DNA from: Parascedosporium putredinis
Taxonomy: Eukaryota > Ascomycota > Sordariomycetes > Microascales > Microascaceae
Direction: 5' to 3'
Length of the DNA stretch: 64,000 nucleotides
NCBI GenBank assembly: GCA_949357655.1
Contig: CASHTG010000016.1
Location: 2,624,371 to 2,688,370, forward strand
Positions 45,422-56,576 of this stretch are shown in pieces; position 1 is the stretch's first letter; each line of letters opens with the position of its first letter. A program made the position numbers and the translations under genes. The notes beneath the pieces are model-generated. The model was not told where the DNA came from. It did no database searches and worked only from the letters and a program-made list of their open reading frames with translations.

Positions 45422-47019
45422 ATGGCCTTGAAGATTTTGCGGCGAGCGCTCATACACATCCCAACTTCCGTTTTTAACTTATATGCACGGCGCATCGGCT
45501 ACATCATGCTCCCAAAAGACATCCCAGAGCCCACCGATGGCGTCGCTCACGACCTTGGAGAGGTGGTCAGCGGTTCGCAACGTGGGCTACACCGTACAAC
45601 GTACTTCGGGACGTTGCTCTTCAACGCCGCTGCGTTCCTCCTGCCGGCGCTACACGGAACCCTCTCGAAGCTGTGGGTCGCCAACATCGACTCATCCCTC
45701 GTGGTGACCACCGACATCTACACGTATATCGGTGTCATCGCCGAGGTTCTAAACGAGGGACTCCGCGCGCGGCTTGGGTGATTATTGGCGACAAGGCGTC
45801 GCGGTCGCTCTCCCAGCGTCTCCAGCTCACACATACTCTGATCCTGTTCCAATCCATTCTCGGGCTGATGATGAGTGTTGTTTTCGTCGCGACTGCTCCT
45901 AACTTTGCTAAGGGCTTCGTTCCCGCGGAGGTGAGCAAGGCCAGCATCGCCTACGTCCGGATCAGCGCCTTTAGTGCCTTGGCTAGCGCGGTAGAGACGT
46001 CTGTTTCTGCTGCCACAAGGGCCTTAGATAGGCCAGATGTTCCTTTGCTAATCAGCTCGGTCAAATTCGGGGTCAATATCGTCTTAGACATATTAATCAT
46101 CTCCAAGGTACACGTTGGAAAGCACGAGCCCACCGTAAATATGCAGGCCGGTATCCAGCTAGCTTGCGGGCTGACCTCGGCGGGCGTGGGTCTTGTATAT
46201 TTCCTATGGAGGAGCCGATCAAGGAAGCGGCGGGAAGGAGATGACGATGGAGTTGGAACATCACCGACGCTCAAGTCGCTCTACATCCTTCTCTATCCCG
46301 GAATCGCCACCTTTATCGAGTCCGCCGTTCGCAACACGTTGTACCTATGGCTGATCACCACTATTGTCGCCATGGGCCTCACGTATTCCACGGCTTGGAG
46401 CATCTTCGTCACCATCCGCTGGGGCCTTGTCATGGTTCCCGTCCTCGCTCTAGAGCAAACCTCGCTTGCCTTTACGGGCCACGCGTGGGGATCTTGGCGC
46501 CACTCCGTCGGCGTTGCCAACCTCCGTCCGAGAATGACTTTGCTACAAGCCCGTGCCGTCCTTCAGCCTGCTATCACCTCCCTCGGCATCGCGGTGGCCA
46601 TCGAAATACCGCTTTGCCTCCTTTTCACGTACTTTGGAGCACGCCCATTTGCGCGCTATCTCAGCGGGTCATCCGAGGTCGCCGATATCACGGCTATGAT
46701 GTGGCGCAGCGTCGACTGGTGCTACATTTTCTACGCCGCGTCGACGCAACTCGCCACAATCCTGCTCGCCACTAGGCCTAGGTGGTACCTCTGGCAGAGC
46801 CTGGTCAGCAACCTGTGCTACGTGCTTCCTTGGGCTATCGCGTGCCAAGTAGCGGACTTGAGTTCCGATAGGGCCTGGACGTATCATAAATTCGTTTTCG
46901 GAGGCAGCTTGATATTTAGTTTTGTTGATGTGCTAGTCGTGGAAGCTTTATGGTTGTGGACTCTGCTGACGGGACGTATGAGGCTAGGCACCTTTCAGGA
47001 TATAACATTTCCATCTTAA
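45422..47019 (+). CDS. MATE-like multidrug/organic ion transporter
   Basis: This polytopic membrane protein is predicted at about 532 residues after correction. Blocks recognised from a widespread fungal family are LSKLWVANIDSSLVVTTDIYTYIGVIAEVLNEGLPRAAWVIIGDK, SAATRALDRPDVPLLISSVKFGVNIVLDILIIS and VGKHEPTVNMQAGIQLACGLTSAGVGL. The helix layout and internal repeat resemble MATE proteins, though I am not certain of the family name. One base is missing at 45763-45764 and one at 45608-45610. A region at about 45490-45560 carries an extra base: the conserved ERWSAVRNVGYTVQRTSG lies in a different frame from both flanks. No introns are seen. Its substrate is unknown. Confidence 0.66.
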
Positions 47020-48266
47020 TAGATGACTTTTAGGGCTAAAGGTGGTGTATAGATTTACAATTTAGTTATTTAATTAGGAGCTATCTTATTATGAAACTTC
47101 TAGTCGTTTTATTATGGAAATATATCTCAGTAGAAATTGAGAGATTATATAGGACTAGAATGCTTAGGACCTATTAGTAGCTTAGTGAGGGTATATCGAT
47201 CCTTTCCACTAGCTCATACCACCCTAGCCCTCCTTAGTCTGTTAGCCTATAATATATCTATACCCTACGCCTAGATCGCGTAATTCCTATATATTCTCTC
47301 TTGCGGCCTATGTGTTAGGCCGCATACGAAGGTTTGCCCTGTAAGTTTTAGCCATGCAGGAGGTACCTCAGACTAACCTCTCCCCCCTGTTCAGTCACTT
47401 ACAGATCTCAGTAAATCTACTCACCAGCCACACCCCACACCTTCAATAAAAAAGATATTTCTAAAACTAAGAAGAGTTATGCTTTAAATAGGTCTAAAAT
47501 CTCTGAGGTCTACCCCCTCTTCTGAGGTGCTGGTCTGCTCTTCTCTCTTGCTGGACAGCGGGTGGTAGGGATTGTGTGGGGCTATGTGACTTGTGGTGTG
47601 TCTCAAATTTCATGGGGGACCAAGTATTTTCCTCTCCTTTACCTAGGGTCTAGGACCAGACCACATATTTCCCTCCGCTCGTACTTGCGGTCTATGCGCT
47701 GGGTCGTGATCGTCCTAGTCCTATGGTTCTTGCTCTATTTGCGGGCTGTTTCCGTCCTTCTCTACCAGCTCTAGCCGCGATTGTGACCAGCTCGTAGGCA
47801 TATGACAGATGTCACTAGCTAAGGATGACTTTCTCACTAAATAATAGATTGCTGGCAAGGTATATGTTCGTTGTCCTTAGACACCGCCCACTAATTCCCG
47901 ATGTTTGTTAGAGTCTCAGTGATAGCATCTCGAAATGTTAAGTGTTCGTTCTAAGAATTCGCCGGAGGCACCCGATTAGGCAATTCTGGAAATTTGGAGT
48001 GAGAGATGATAAAGTAAAGAGTGAAGGATAGCGATACTAACGCTCCTCGCTGTTAGTTAATATCACGCTCGAGAATTTATACCTCTTAATTTAACTACAG
48101 TGCGGGTCTACAAAGGTAGTTTCAGCCTCTTTATATTTATACACCGACAACGTTCATGCCCTCCCCTATTTCCTCAAGGCACGGCATCTGACTTCGATAA
48201 GGAACCAGACCGAGCCTCTTCGTGATCGTAACCAGTTCTATCTTCCACGATTATACCTCTAAGAGA
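47020..48266. other. Intergenic, AT-rich, no gene seen
   Basis: A 1.2 kb spacer. Words such as TAGACC and AGGGTCTA at 47.6-47.7 kb recall 44.8-44.95 kb and may mark remnants of one dispersed element. No coding frame is supported. Confidence 0.45.
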
Positions 48267-49098
48267 ATGAATCCAGTTCGAGAATATAAAAACATGGCCG
48301 CCATTCGGCCACTGCCTGGTGGCCCCAGTCCTCCCCTCACCACTACGACGAGGACCACGGTACCATACGGCCAGACCATCTGGATGATGCAGACTTCGGG
48401 CTTTCACTGCTGGAATTTCCTTGTCCTACGCGCCACCTCATATGGCGGCGATCATGACAAGCTTTGGGAGGAGTTCTTATCGAGCATGCGCTCAACCACT
48501 GAGGGTATACTTCTACAGAAGCCTATCGGAATGCCAAAGGATGAAGTAACGCCAGCGCTGTTGATGCCGCTCCTACGGTGGGACGTGCTTGAAGACCGCA
48601 CTACACTCGAGCGTGTGAGTGTTACCGACGCGACGAAGAGATTCATCGCCTGGCGGGACGCCACATGTGTGGAAAGGGATGGCGATGGAGCTGACCATAC
48701 GTTCGTGCGGGCAGGAAGCGTCGCACGGTTCCAGTTCTTCGTAATGGTTGACGACGAGTCTCTTACATCGTTCCAGGAGGCAGATGGTAACATGTCTGGT
48801 CGTGCAAAAGGCCGAAGGCCGCCGCTGGTTAAAGTCCGAGTCGTGGATGCAGGGAAACCCTGGACTGCTGAGGCGCTCGATGCATCAAGTGTGTCAGCAG
48901 ATGAGGAGTTGGATGAGGATGTTGATGAGGGGGCTCCTAGATAATGAGTATGTACTGGTGGACGGTTGTACGGACTGGGATGTGGGTTGGATGTGGGTGG
49001 AGGCCAATCTTCTCCTCGGCTTTTATGATACATTACAAGCCGACTCAGGCTGGGACCACTTTTACACACGCCCACCGAAAGTATATGGTCGGTCGTGA
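48267..49098 (+). CDS. Uncharacterised fungal protein with acidic linker
   Basis: This is a predicted soluble protein of about 276 residues. It has a conserved core, SGFHCWNFLVLRATSYGGDHDKLWEEFL, then WDVLEDRTTLERVSVTDATKRFIAWR and FQFFVMVDDESL. The C-terminus is DEYVLVDGC-like, followed by GWMWVEANLLLGFYDTL and HFYTRPPKVYG. I recall this block order from many Pezizomycotina genomes, always unnamed. There is an acidic linker (ADEELDEDVDEG) before the C-terminal block. One extra G sits in the run at 48929-48933, which would otherwise end the protein early. The start is taken at ATG 48267; an upstream GTG is not used. Function unknown. Confidence 0.62.
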
Positions 49099-49889
49099 TG
49101 TAAAAGGCGTCACGACTTTGACAAGTAGGGCATTGCATCTACTAACAACCTCGGGCCGAGCTACATATAAATATATTGAACAGAGTGGATATTGGGGGTA
49201 ACTGTCTGTTTGCATTCGCTACTTAGATCCTCTTCTTGGGGTCCGTTTCTACGGGATAAATCTACGGTATGTATAGTCTAGAACTAGGTTCCGTTCAGGG
49301 GTCCTTTAGATACGAGAATATCCGTTATCCCGATCTGAAGATAGCCGTTCTTAGCTATAAACGAGATGGGGGTTTCCTACCTATCCTTGCATATAAGTGT
49401 AGACGGCTTCCGGGTTTGATCCAGCTGGATTCGTACCCACATCTAGACGTCAAACACTAGCCTGGTTCCGCATCCTTGCCCGTCTCCTTAAACAAAATAT
49501 GCCTAATACTTCTCTTAATTCGTTACTAGCCTAATCTAGTAATCTAATAAGTCCTATCTAGACTATATCTACGCTTATAGTAATTGCGTTATTATATGTT
49601 TCAATTTATAGTACGAAATTCGCGGATGCTAAGGTAGTGCATTGTGACTCGCCACTAAGTAATCAGTGGTGTAGTGTCATAGTAGCCTGAAGAGGGATGC
49701 TTAGATGCTACAGTTTCCTATGGGAGGCAATTAGTATAACGCCGGCAGCGGCGAGAATTCCAGTCCGATCGCTAGACACGCTTATCACAGTATGTTAAGC
49801 GAATCAGGTTAAGCATGTTATAGAAAAAGGTAGCGGCCCTCCGCATAAGAGGGGTGGGAAGGCATATAAGGTTAGAAATGAAGGATTGG
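49099..49889. other. Intergenic with a dispersed repeat copy
   Basis: Holds the second copy of a dispersed repeat (49176-49262). Otherwise AT-rich with no coding signal. Confidence 0.5.
49176..49262 (+). repeat. Dispersed repeat, copy 2
   Basis: Matches 14966-15060 in order: TTGAACAGAG, ATTCGCT, TTAGATCCT and TCCGTTTCTA. The two copies are in the same orientation and diverged by scattered changes. Confidence 0.5.
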
Positions 49890-50177
49890 TTAATATATCT
49901 CCAACGTACCAGCAAGTGGTTATATCCCAACGCAATATCAGCTACCGGGCTGCAAAACGCAGTTTTCCTCAATCAGACTCGGATTCCATTCAATAAGTTC
50001 TAATACGCCAACGTTCCACTTGCTCGCTATAGACGCGCAGGCATTCAGATCGATAAGTTCCAACCTAGGCCCAAGTCGCTCCATGGCGGTCGTATCCCTG
50101 TAGTTCTGGTAGCTAGCACAAACTGCTACTGGGCACTTCAGCCTCAAAACCCGGGCGCGGGTATTAGCTGACCGCAT
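49890..50177 (-). pseudogene. Decayed LysM-domain gene fragment
   Basis: A leftward frame shows CPVAVCASYQNYRDTTAMERLGP, a linker seen in multi-LysM proteins, then CASIASKWNVGVLELIEWNPSLIEENC, a clear LysM unit. The frame then meets TGA at 49940 where the family has a residue before YC, and a TAA shortly after (YCVGI-stop). Both stops could come from C-to-T change (CGA to TGA, CAA to TAA), as RIP would cause. Upstream sequence shows no start with a signal peptide. It is probably a remnant of a chitin-binding gene related to the intact LysM gene at 43.5 kb. Confidence 0.7.
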
Positions 50178-50836
50178 CTATCAATTTAGCTTTTAACGCA
50201 AAGGAGGTAACGCTTGCGAGAGACCCCGTTGGGGACAACTTCTGGAAACCGTGCCTGTCAAGTGTACGCTCCCAGATTCCCTGGCGCCGTCTGCTACGTA
50301 TTGTACACGACCGGGTCTCTTTTACTAAAGCCAGGCGTTGGCCGTTCTAGGGGTCGTAATAATGGCCTATGCTGTACCGTGAATACGCACATTACCTAAT
50401 TCAGGTGCGAGCGGAAGGCCTACGAATACGACGACGATTTCCGCTGTGGCGTCGACGACGAGACCGACGACGAGTCGTTCGACGAGACTGATAAGAATGG
50501 GATGATTTGCCGGAAACTGGGCTGCTTGTCACGTTGGCGGACGCGACGCTTGCCGCGCCGGGAAAAGGGAAGGGGAAGGGTAAAGTCTTCGAGATCAACA
50601 TCGAGACCCCCATCGTAACCCTTATCATCATCTCCAGGGCATGGACTGGTAGTAGACACCTGCACGACTCCCAACGAGATTGAAATGCTGTATCAGCAAC
50701 TGAATTTATATAGTAACTTTAGATATATCTACTGTAAATAAAAGAAACGACATAAACATGAAAGGAAACCAGCGGCCGCAGCTAGGTCTATTCCTCTATA
50801 TAGTCCCTCTCAACCTATCTAAACTAATCAGCTATC
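50178..50836. other. Spacer with an ambiguous coding stretch
   Basis: At 50400-50674 both strands are open. Leftward it reads a Ser-rich peptide ending SSSYS; rightward it reads ERKAYEYDDDFRCGVDDETDD after an AG acceptor at 50403-50404. I cannot decide which, if either, is real. The remainder shows no gene. Confidence 0.35.
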
Positions 50837-51796
50837 TTAAGAGATAGTATCGCTTCCAGAACTAGGCAGCATCTCTATACAACTCTCTCTTTTCCCGTCG
50901 CCAGGGGATGCTAGGTCGTCAACATAGTAGACCAGGAAGATGGCCATTACAGCCGCCATCAGTGCTGCGTCGAACATGTACAAGAATATCTCGCGAGAGA
51001 TCAAGTAGCCGCCATTCCCCTGGAGATATTCCACCACCCGGAATATGCTCCTGATCAATATTATCGTGCTGACAACGTAGAGAACCCAGAGGTGTTGTTC
51101 CCACGGAACACCGCCCGCCGCCGCCTGAGACTTTTTCGCCTGTCGCCGGTGGAATGTGATCGAAGTCACCACGAAGAAGCTGAAGACGGTGATCTGGACG
51201 AAGAGGCCGACGATGATAATCTTTTCGCCTATCTCGTACAGCTCTAGGGTTCCTGCTGCTTGGATACCCCCACCACCACCCTGGAGCACGAAAGACACGA
51301 CATCGCCGATGACAAAGAGCTTCGTCATCCACTTTATGGGGACGAGGGAAAGGCGTTCAGAGCCCAATGTGCGAATCAGTCGGCCGAGAATCATATAGAT
51401 GGATGCAGCGTATAGAGCCGGCGCAACGAGGATGAAGATCGCCTGGAGGGAGAATGCGATGACGGAAAGGGGATCGAAGTGGGACCATATTCGACTGGCG
51501 TAGCCAATTACTTGAACTAAACATTATTACTCCGTATTAGCGAAGGCGAAGCAAAAGCCCTAGCCTCAAATGGGAGGGAGGGTTAGGCATTCTAAACGTA
51601 CAGAAACCACCGATTGTAAAGGCCGTGAAGCAGTACGACCGGTGGCGGAAGAGTCGCCAGATATGGAGGAGCGACAGGATCGAGAAAATGGCTGTAGCTG
51701 TGGCGGCAGCGGGCAAGGATAAATTATAGCGGTAAAGCTTGAAGTCAAACGCTGCGGCGTCCGCTACGGGAGGTCAGTGATATTTTCCACCGCCAT
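50837..51796 (-). CDS. RTA1-like lipid-translocating membrane protein
   Basis: This is a seven-helix membrane protein of the RTA1 family, about 291 residues, linked in yeast to lipid-drug resistance and phytosphingosine release. Blocks are AAATATAIFSILSLLHIWRLF, FTIGGFF, VIAFSLQAIFILVAPALYAASIYMILGRLIR, KWMTKLFVIGDVVSFVLQGGGGGI and LRSIFRVVEYLQG (here IRSIFRVVEYLQG), all typical. One 85-nt intron is at 51601-51517. A base is missing in the run at 51769-51771; restoring it links the start (MAVENITDLP, ATG 51796) to the body. The C-terminal tail is short, acidic and Ser-rich. Confidence 0.84.
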
Positions 51797-53636
51797 CTGA
51801 GGGCATTGCTTGATCTCGTGGGTTCGGAGACTGCTGTCAAAGGATTCAGGCCAGAGAATGTGTCGGACCTCCGGTAGCTTAAATATTGTCTATAATAGAA
51901 ACTATGGAAGCGGGTGATCGTGTGGGATAGAGAAGGATACTTGGTATTCTGAGTGTGCTATGATCCCTGTTGGCAATTTAGGACCTAGGAAATGGGCTTT
52001 TCTATACTTCTCGGGAAAAAAAGCGAAGGCAGTGCTGGGGACGAAAATCCCACCATAGCTTGCTACGATCCGACCCCTTCCCTCCATCACCAATGAACGA
52101 GAAATACGATTCTCTTCGTATACTTTCCGAACTAATCGGGCCATGTCCGAGAAATACGCTACTCCTCGTATATTATACGAACGGACCCGATTGGCTAGAG
52201 ACTGAGCCTACACATCCAGGCAGGATTCTTACCCAAGACGACAAAGAAAGGCATAATAGTGGGGCACTCTAGCTATATCGAGCGGCTGTGTACCGAGGTA
52301 TAATCTCGATCATCTACTCACTTCTCCGATACTATCATTAGTACCTAAATTCAGGCCCACCGTCGAAGAAAAATCGCCCGCTAAAAACTCTATTTACTGT
52401 AGCTTGCACTTATGACAGTAGGCTTGCATGACCCAGCCCGGCATCTGCCCTATAGTATATAAATGAATAATTCGAGTTTAAAACGAAGGAGCTTTGCTTC
52501 GCCTCAACAGGCTGCATTACCAGCTAAAAGCGCGGATACCAGCTGGCTGGCTCCTATGCCTCAGGATTCGCTACCCGTTGCCTTGTTTTCAAGAATCTAA
52601 ACTTAACCATCTATAGATATACCCTCTATTTACTATAGAAACTCAAACAATACCCCTGGCGCCTTAGTCCTTTCCTGCTAGTCGTCCTAGCTCTAGCCCC
52701 TTCATAGTCCCATCGGACCGAACCCCTTGCTCATGAGCCTGTCTATAATATACTTCGAAAATATACTGCTGACGCTATCCGCAACGTCTCTAAAAGTATA
52801 ATGCGCTATATCTTATCGGTGACGGACGAGGCAGAAACCCTATTAGTAGTAAACGCTGATGTCTCTCGGAGTTCTAAATCCTTTATGATGATTGGTTAGT
52901 CGGAAGGTGGCAATAAGGAACTCTAGGTTTTACTTCGGCCGTTAAGCACGATGGCAGTTAGATGTAGCATCCGCCTTATCGCTCGTATTATCTTCCATTT
53001 CATTTGCCTATATCTATCCCTACCTTGCCACATGCCGAACACGCGGACCCTGCTTTTCCTAGTTCGCTAAGTACTATCCCGAAATGAAAGGCTCGCCGAG
53101 GAGCTGTTTGGAACCAGCAACACCTCCACACCGAGCTTGTTGTTATGCGTTTCTAGGGCTGAAGCGTACCTGGGTGGCTCCTTTGGGTCCGTGGTGTCTC
53201 ATCCGGGTCCAACCAAGGGGGCTCGTTTAAATCCGGAATAGCTCGTTTAGGCCCGAGAAAAACTAGCATTCGGAGGATATCCACGGTACGCGGAATAGAT
53301 TTAGCGTCCTATGGCAGCTACTAAGCACACGGTTGAACTCCCAAGCAAAAGGAGGCGAATGGACTATTATGACTGACCTAGCCCCTGGGCAAATTGGATG
53401 ATGGTGTGTTGTCCACGCTACGTGCACGCTTCTGTATGATCCGACGTGTGCAGCATTCAGGAATGGCACCCGATCGTGATGTTAGGAATGACCATCTAGT
53501 CACCCGGGGAATTCCATTCATCACCTTCTAGATCTATTACCTTTTTGAATAAATACTTTCGATAGGATCCCCATCTCAACGGACTTCTCTGTCCTTGAGC
53601 CTATCGTTTTAGCATCTGTCTTCTCGGTATTTCTTA
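51797..53636. other. Long gene-poor spacer
   Basis: A 1.8 kb stretch without a supported gene. It contains the 50-base imperfect tandem repeat at 52098-52197. At about 53060-53190 a forward frame gives peptide-like text (LAEELFGTSNTSTPSLLL) that may be a decayed element. Confidence 0.45.
52098..52197. repeat. Imperfect 50-base tandem repeat, two units
   Basis: Two adjacent units both begin CGAGAAATACG, continue with CTC-T/C-TCGTATA and CGAAC, and differ at scattered positions. It may be a regulatory or structural repeat, or just a diverged duplication. Confidence 0.5.
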
Positions 53637-56151
53637 ATGCTATCGAAATTATTTACCTGTCTGTTGGTCTCCGGCCTTGCGAGCCACCCTGTAAAGGGCT
53701 CCCCTACTAAATCACCTGCCACTCTTCACAGCCGAGGCAACACCGCAGACCTCGTCCTCGGAAGAGCTAAAGATATCACCCTTTCGTCTGATGGTAAGGT
53801 GCCTGGCATCCTGATCATTGATTACGATCACAATGTAGAAGGATTTCCAACCTTCGAAGTCGTGGAGGTCCAAGGCGATGCTTCCGTGTTCGAGGTAACT
53901 TACGGGGAAACCAGAGCCGCCGTTGATCAATACCCGGTAAGTTTTCTCAGCCAAAGAGACAATATTGGGGTTCAATAAACGCTCACGCTGGTCCCAGGCT
54001 GCTGTGCCCCTCGCGTTTGCCGCCGCAATGGACAGCTACCCTATCAATAGATACAACATTACCAGCCCGTCCATTATATCTCATGATCTTATCCAGGAGC
54101 CTTCCGCTACCAGAAGCTGAACATCTCATCCGCCGGGAGCCTTGTGCTCAGGAACGTCGGGGTCAGGCCGACGACGAACACCACTGCTCTTGACAAGCTA
54201 CCAGGTCGTTTCGAATGCTCTGACGAAGACTTGACTAGAATCTGGAGGACCGGTGCAAGGACTGTCCAGCTCACGGAAATTCCGAAGAACTCCACTCCCG
54301 ACTTTTGGAAGATCACGGAGGAGGGCGCCCTGGTCGACAGCCTAGTACCTCAGATACTAGCACAAGCTGTGCAGCTGTCAACATACAAGGTGCAATTTGA
54401 GGTCAAGCCCCTTACTGGGCAGTTTGGTTTCCTAGTTCTTGGCGACACTCTCAATACCGGCATTTACATATCCTGTGACCTCGTCAATGGGATCGTGTCG
54501 GCCTACGTTGGCTCAAGCAAAGCAGACAGGTTCCTTGATACAGCTAAGCTCCCGAGCACCTTCGCGGCAAACGAGTGGCACACGGTAGATGCCACCGTCG
54601 ACACGGCTCAGATAAATGTCTCACTCGATGGCCAGGTCATATTTGCCTTTACTCAGACAGAAAAATTTTACGGATCCTTTGGACTCGGCACAGACTACGG
54701 TCACGCTGCAGTGTTCAGAAACTTGAATGCCACGACACTCACTGGCAGTGAGATTTACTCATCAACACTTAAGGACCGATCTTTCTTTGACGATTTTCTT
54801 CTAGGCACCAACCCACATGACACCATTGTTGATGGGTCTAGGCGAGACCGTATCGCCTATGCTGGAGACTTGGACATCGCCGTGGCCGCGTCCTTCGCAA
54901 GCACCTTTGCTCGATCCTTCGTCGACGGGACCATCGACCTCCTTGGTTCATTCCAAACGACTGAGGGCTTCTTTGTTCCGACTGCGAAAATTCAGCAGCA
55001 GCCTCTCTCCGACCTCATTCCCGTCAACATCACAGGTCTGATCGGTTATTCATTCAACCTCCTAACTGCGGTTGCCTACAATTACGAAATGACGGGCGAC
55101 ACTACTTTCGCCAAGAAGTGGGCACCGAAGTACATTTCGATGCTCGACTGGGCACACTCACAGGCTAAAGATGGCCTTTTCTCAGTGACCGACTCGTCAT
55201 TTGGTGGCGACTGGAATTACTACGATCCTTCCCAGACCGGGATCGTTAGTAAGTTCAATTCCCTATACGCATACTCATTGTTACAGGGCCTCCCGATCCT
55301 GAGGGCAGGTGGCGTCGATGTGTCAGTGTATCAGCAGCGCCTGGAGGACCTCTATGTATCGATGAACAAAAACCTATGGAGTGAAGCTTTGGGCGCGTAT
55401 GTCATGTCGGACACGCTCCAAGACGGATTTGCACAAGACGCAAACGCTATCGCCATCCTCGCGGGCATCCCAAGTGGCAACGCATCAGCGGAGAGGATTC
55501 TCTCGACATTGGCCGAATGCCTGACCCTACCGGCGGGTCCCTAGCTTTCTCCGAGGGCACCATCCAGGCTGGCTGGGCACGTAAGATCAGCCCCTTTGCT
55601 AGTAGTTACCACCTACGAGCCGCTTTTCAATCCAACGACACAGAGACAGCGAAGTCTCTTCTCACAAGTTTATGGGCGCCGATGGCGAATCCCAGCCACG
55701 ACAATTACACCAACTGCTTCTGGGAGACCCTCGAAGCAGACGGCTCCCCGGGCCTCGGCCTCGGCACTTCTCTATGTCACGGGTGGGGCGCGGGCCCTAC
55801 CGCCGAGCTCATCCGCTACGTTCTTGGCATCCAGCCCGTGGAAGCAGGATTCAAGCAGTGGAGGGTCGCGCCGCAGACTCTTGGCCTAGCGTGGGCCAAG
55901 GGTCAGCATCACACTGTTCAGGGTGCTATCAGCGTCGAGTGGAAGTTTGAAGACAACCTCCTGAATATGGAGGTACAGGCCCCTAAAGGAGGGTCTAGCG
56001 GGACTATCTTCTTACCTTATCCACTGCTTACTCCCCGTCCGAGACAGTCATTACGGTCAACAATAAAGTTGTCAAGGGAAGGAGTTTTACCATCAGAGGT
56101 GGTGAAAAGGTGTCTCTTCGACAAAGGAAAAAGGCTGGGAAGTGCAAATAG
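53637..56151 (+). CDS. GH78 alpha-L-rhamnosidase, secreted
   Basis: This secreted glycoside hydrolase of about 818 residues cleaves terminal rhamnose from pectin side chains and plant flavonoid glycosides. The signal peptide is MLSKLFTCLLVSGLASHPVKG. GH78-type blocks are IWRTGARTVQLTEIPKNSTP, DGSRRDRIAYAGDLDIA (acidic catalytic region), IGYSFNLLTAVAYNYEMTGD, DWNYYDPSQTG, ANAIAILAGIP and CHGWGAGPTAELIRYVLGI. A jelly-roll insert (VQFEVKPLTGQFGFLVLGD) lies between. Intron 53937-53997. Three bases are missing, at 54096-54097, 55525-55527 and 56021-56022; with them the reading frame ends at 56151. It converges on a Zn2Cys6 gene, which could regulate it. Confidence 0.87.
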
Positions 56152-56576
56152 CCCTGTACATGTAGCATACACTCGTTAAACCCCACAGAATATGTTCTTT
56201 AAAGTCTTGTATACACCTATCTATATAGATTGAATTATTTTATCCCTGTCCTTTCGTTTGTAGCCGAGCTTCTTTAAGCTATTCTTAAGGCGCTGTACTC
56301 ATTGCCAAGTGGGCTTAAAAGTCTGTGAATGATTGTCGGAGTGGCACCGCGAACAAGCATTAGCATGACTCCACCTTGGGACGGAAAGGTTGCACGCTTG
56401 TCCACCGAGGCTCTGTTTCAGTCGCCCCAACTATTCACACTAGTTAATAGAACACCTAGAGCTTGGTAACCCACCTTACACTCTAGGGTAGACGAGACCA
56501 AACATCTAAAGCGTAGTTCCTTAGCAGGAAATAACCTATGATGGAGTAAAATACAATGATTAACGACTATTTCATC
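56152..56576. other. Intergenic between convergent genes
   Basis: Between the ends of the rhamnosidase and the regulator. No coding frame is supported. Confidence 0.55.

Noticed and set aside
45483..45707. Separate small gene in the MATE-like region
   Set aside because: Its middle part (WSAVRNVGYTVQRTSG) is the conserved segment of the transporter in a shifted frame, so it belongs to that gene.
12529..56151. Wholesale pseudogenisation by RIP of the coding genes
   Set aside because: Corrected frames show no excess of stops by C-to-T change, unlike the retroelement at 60.5-62.4 kb and the LysM fragment at 49.9 kb.
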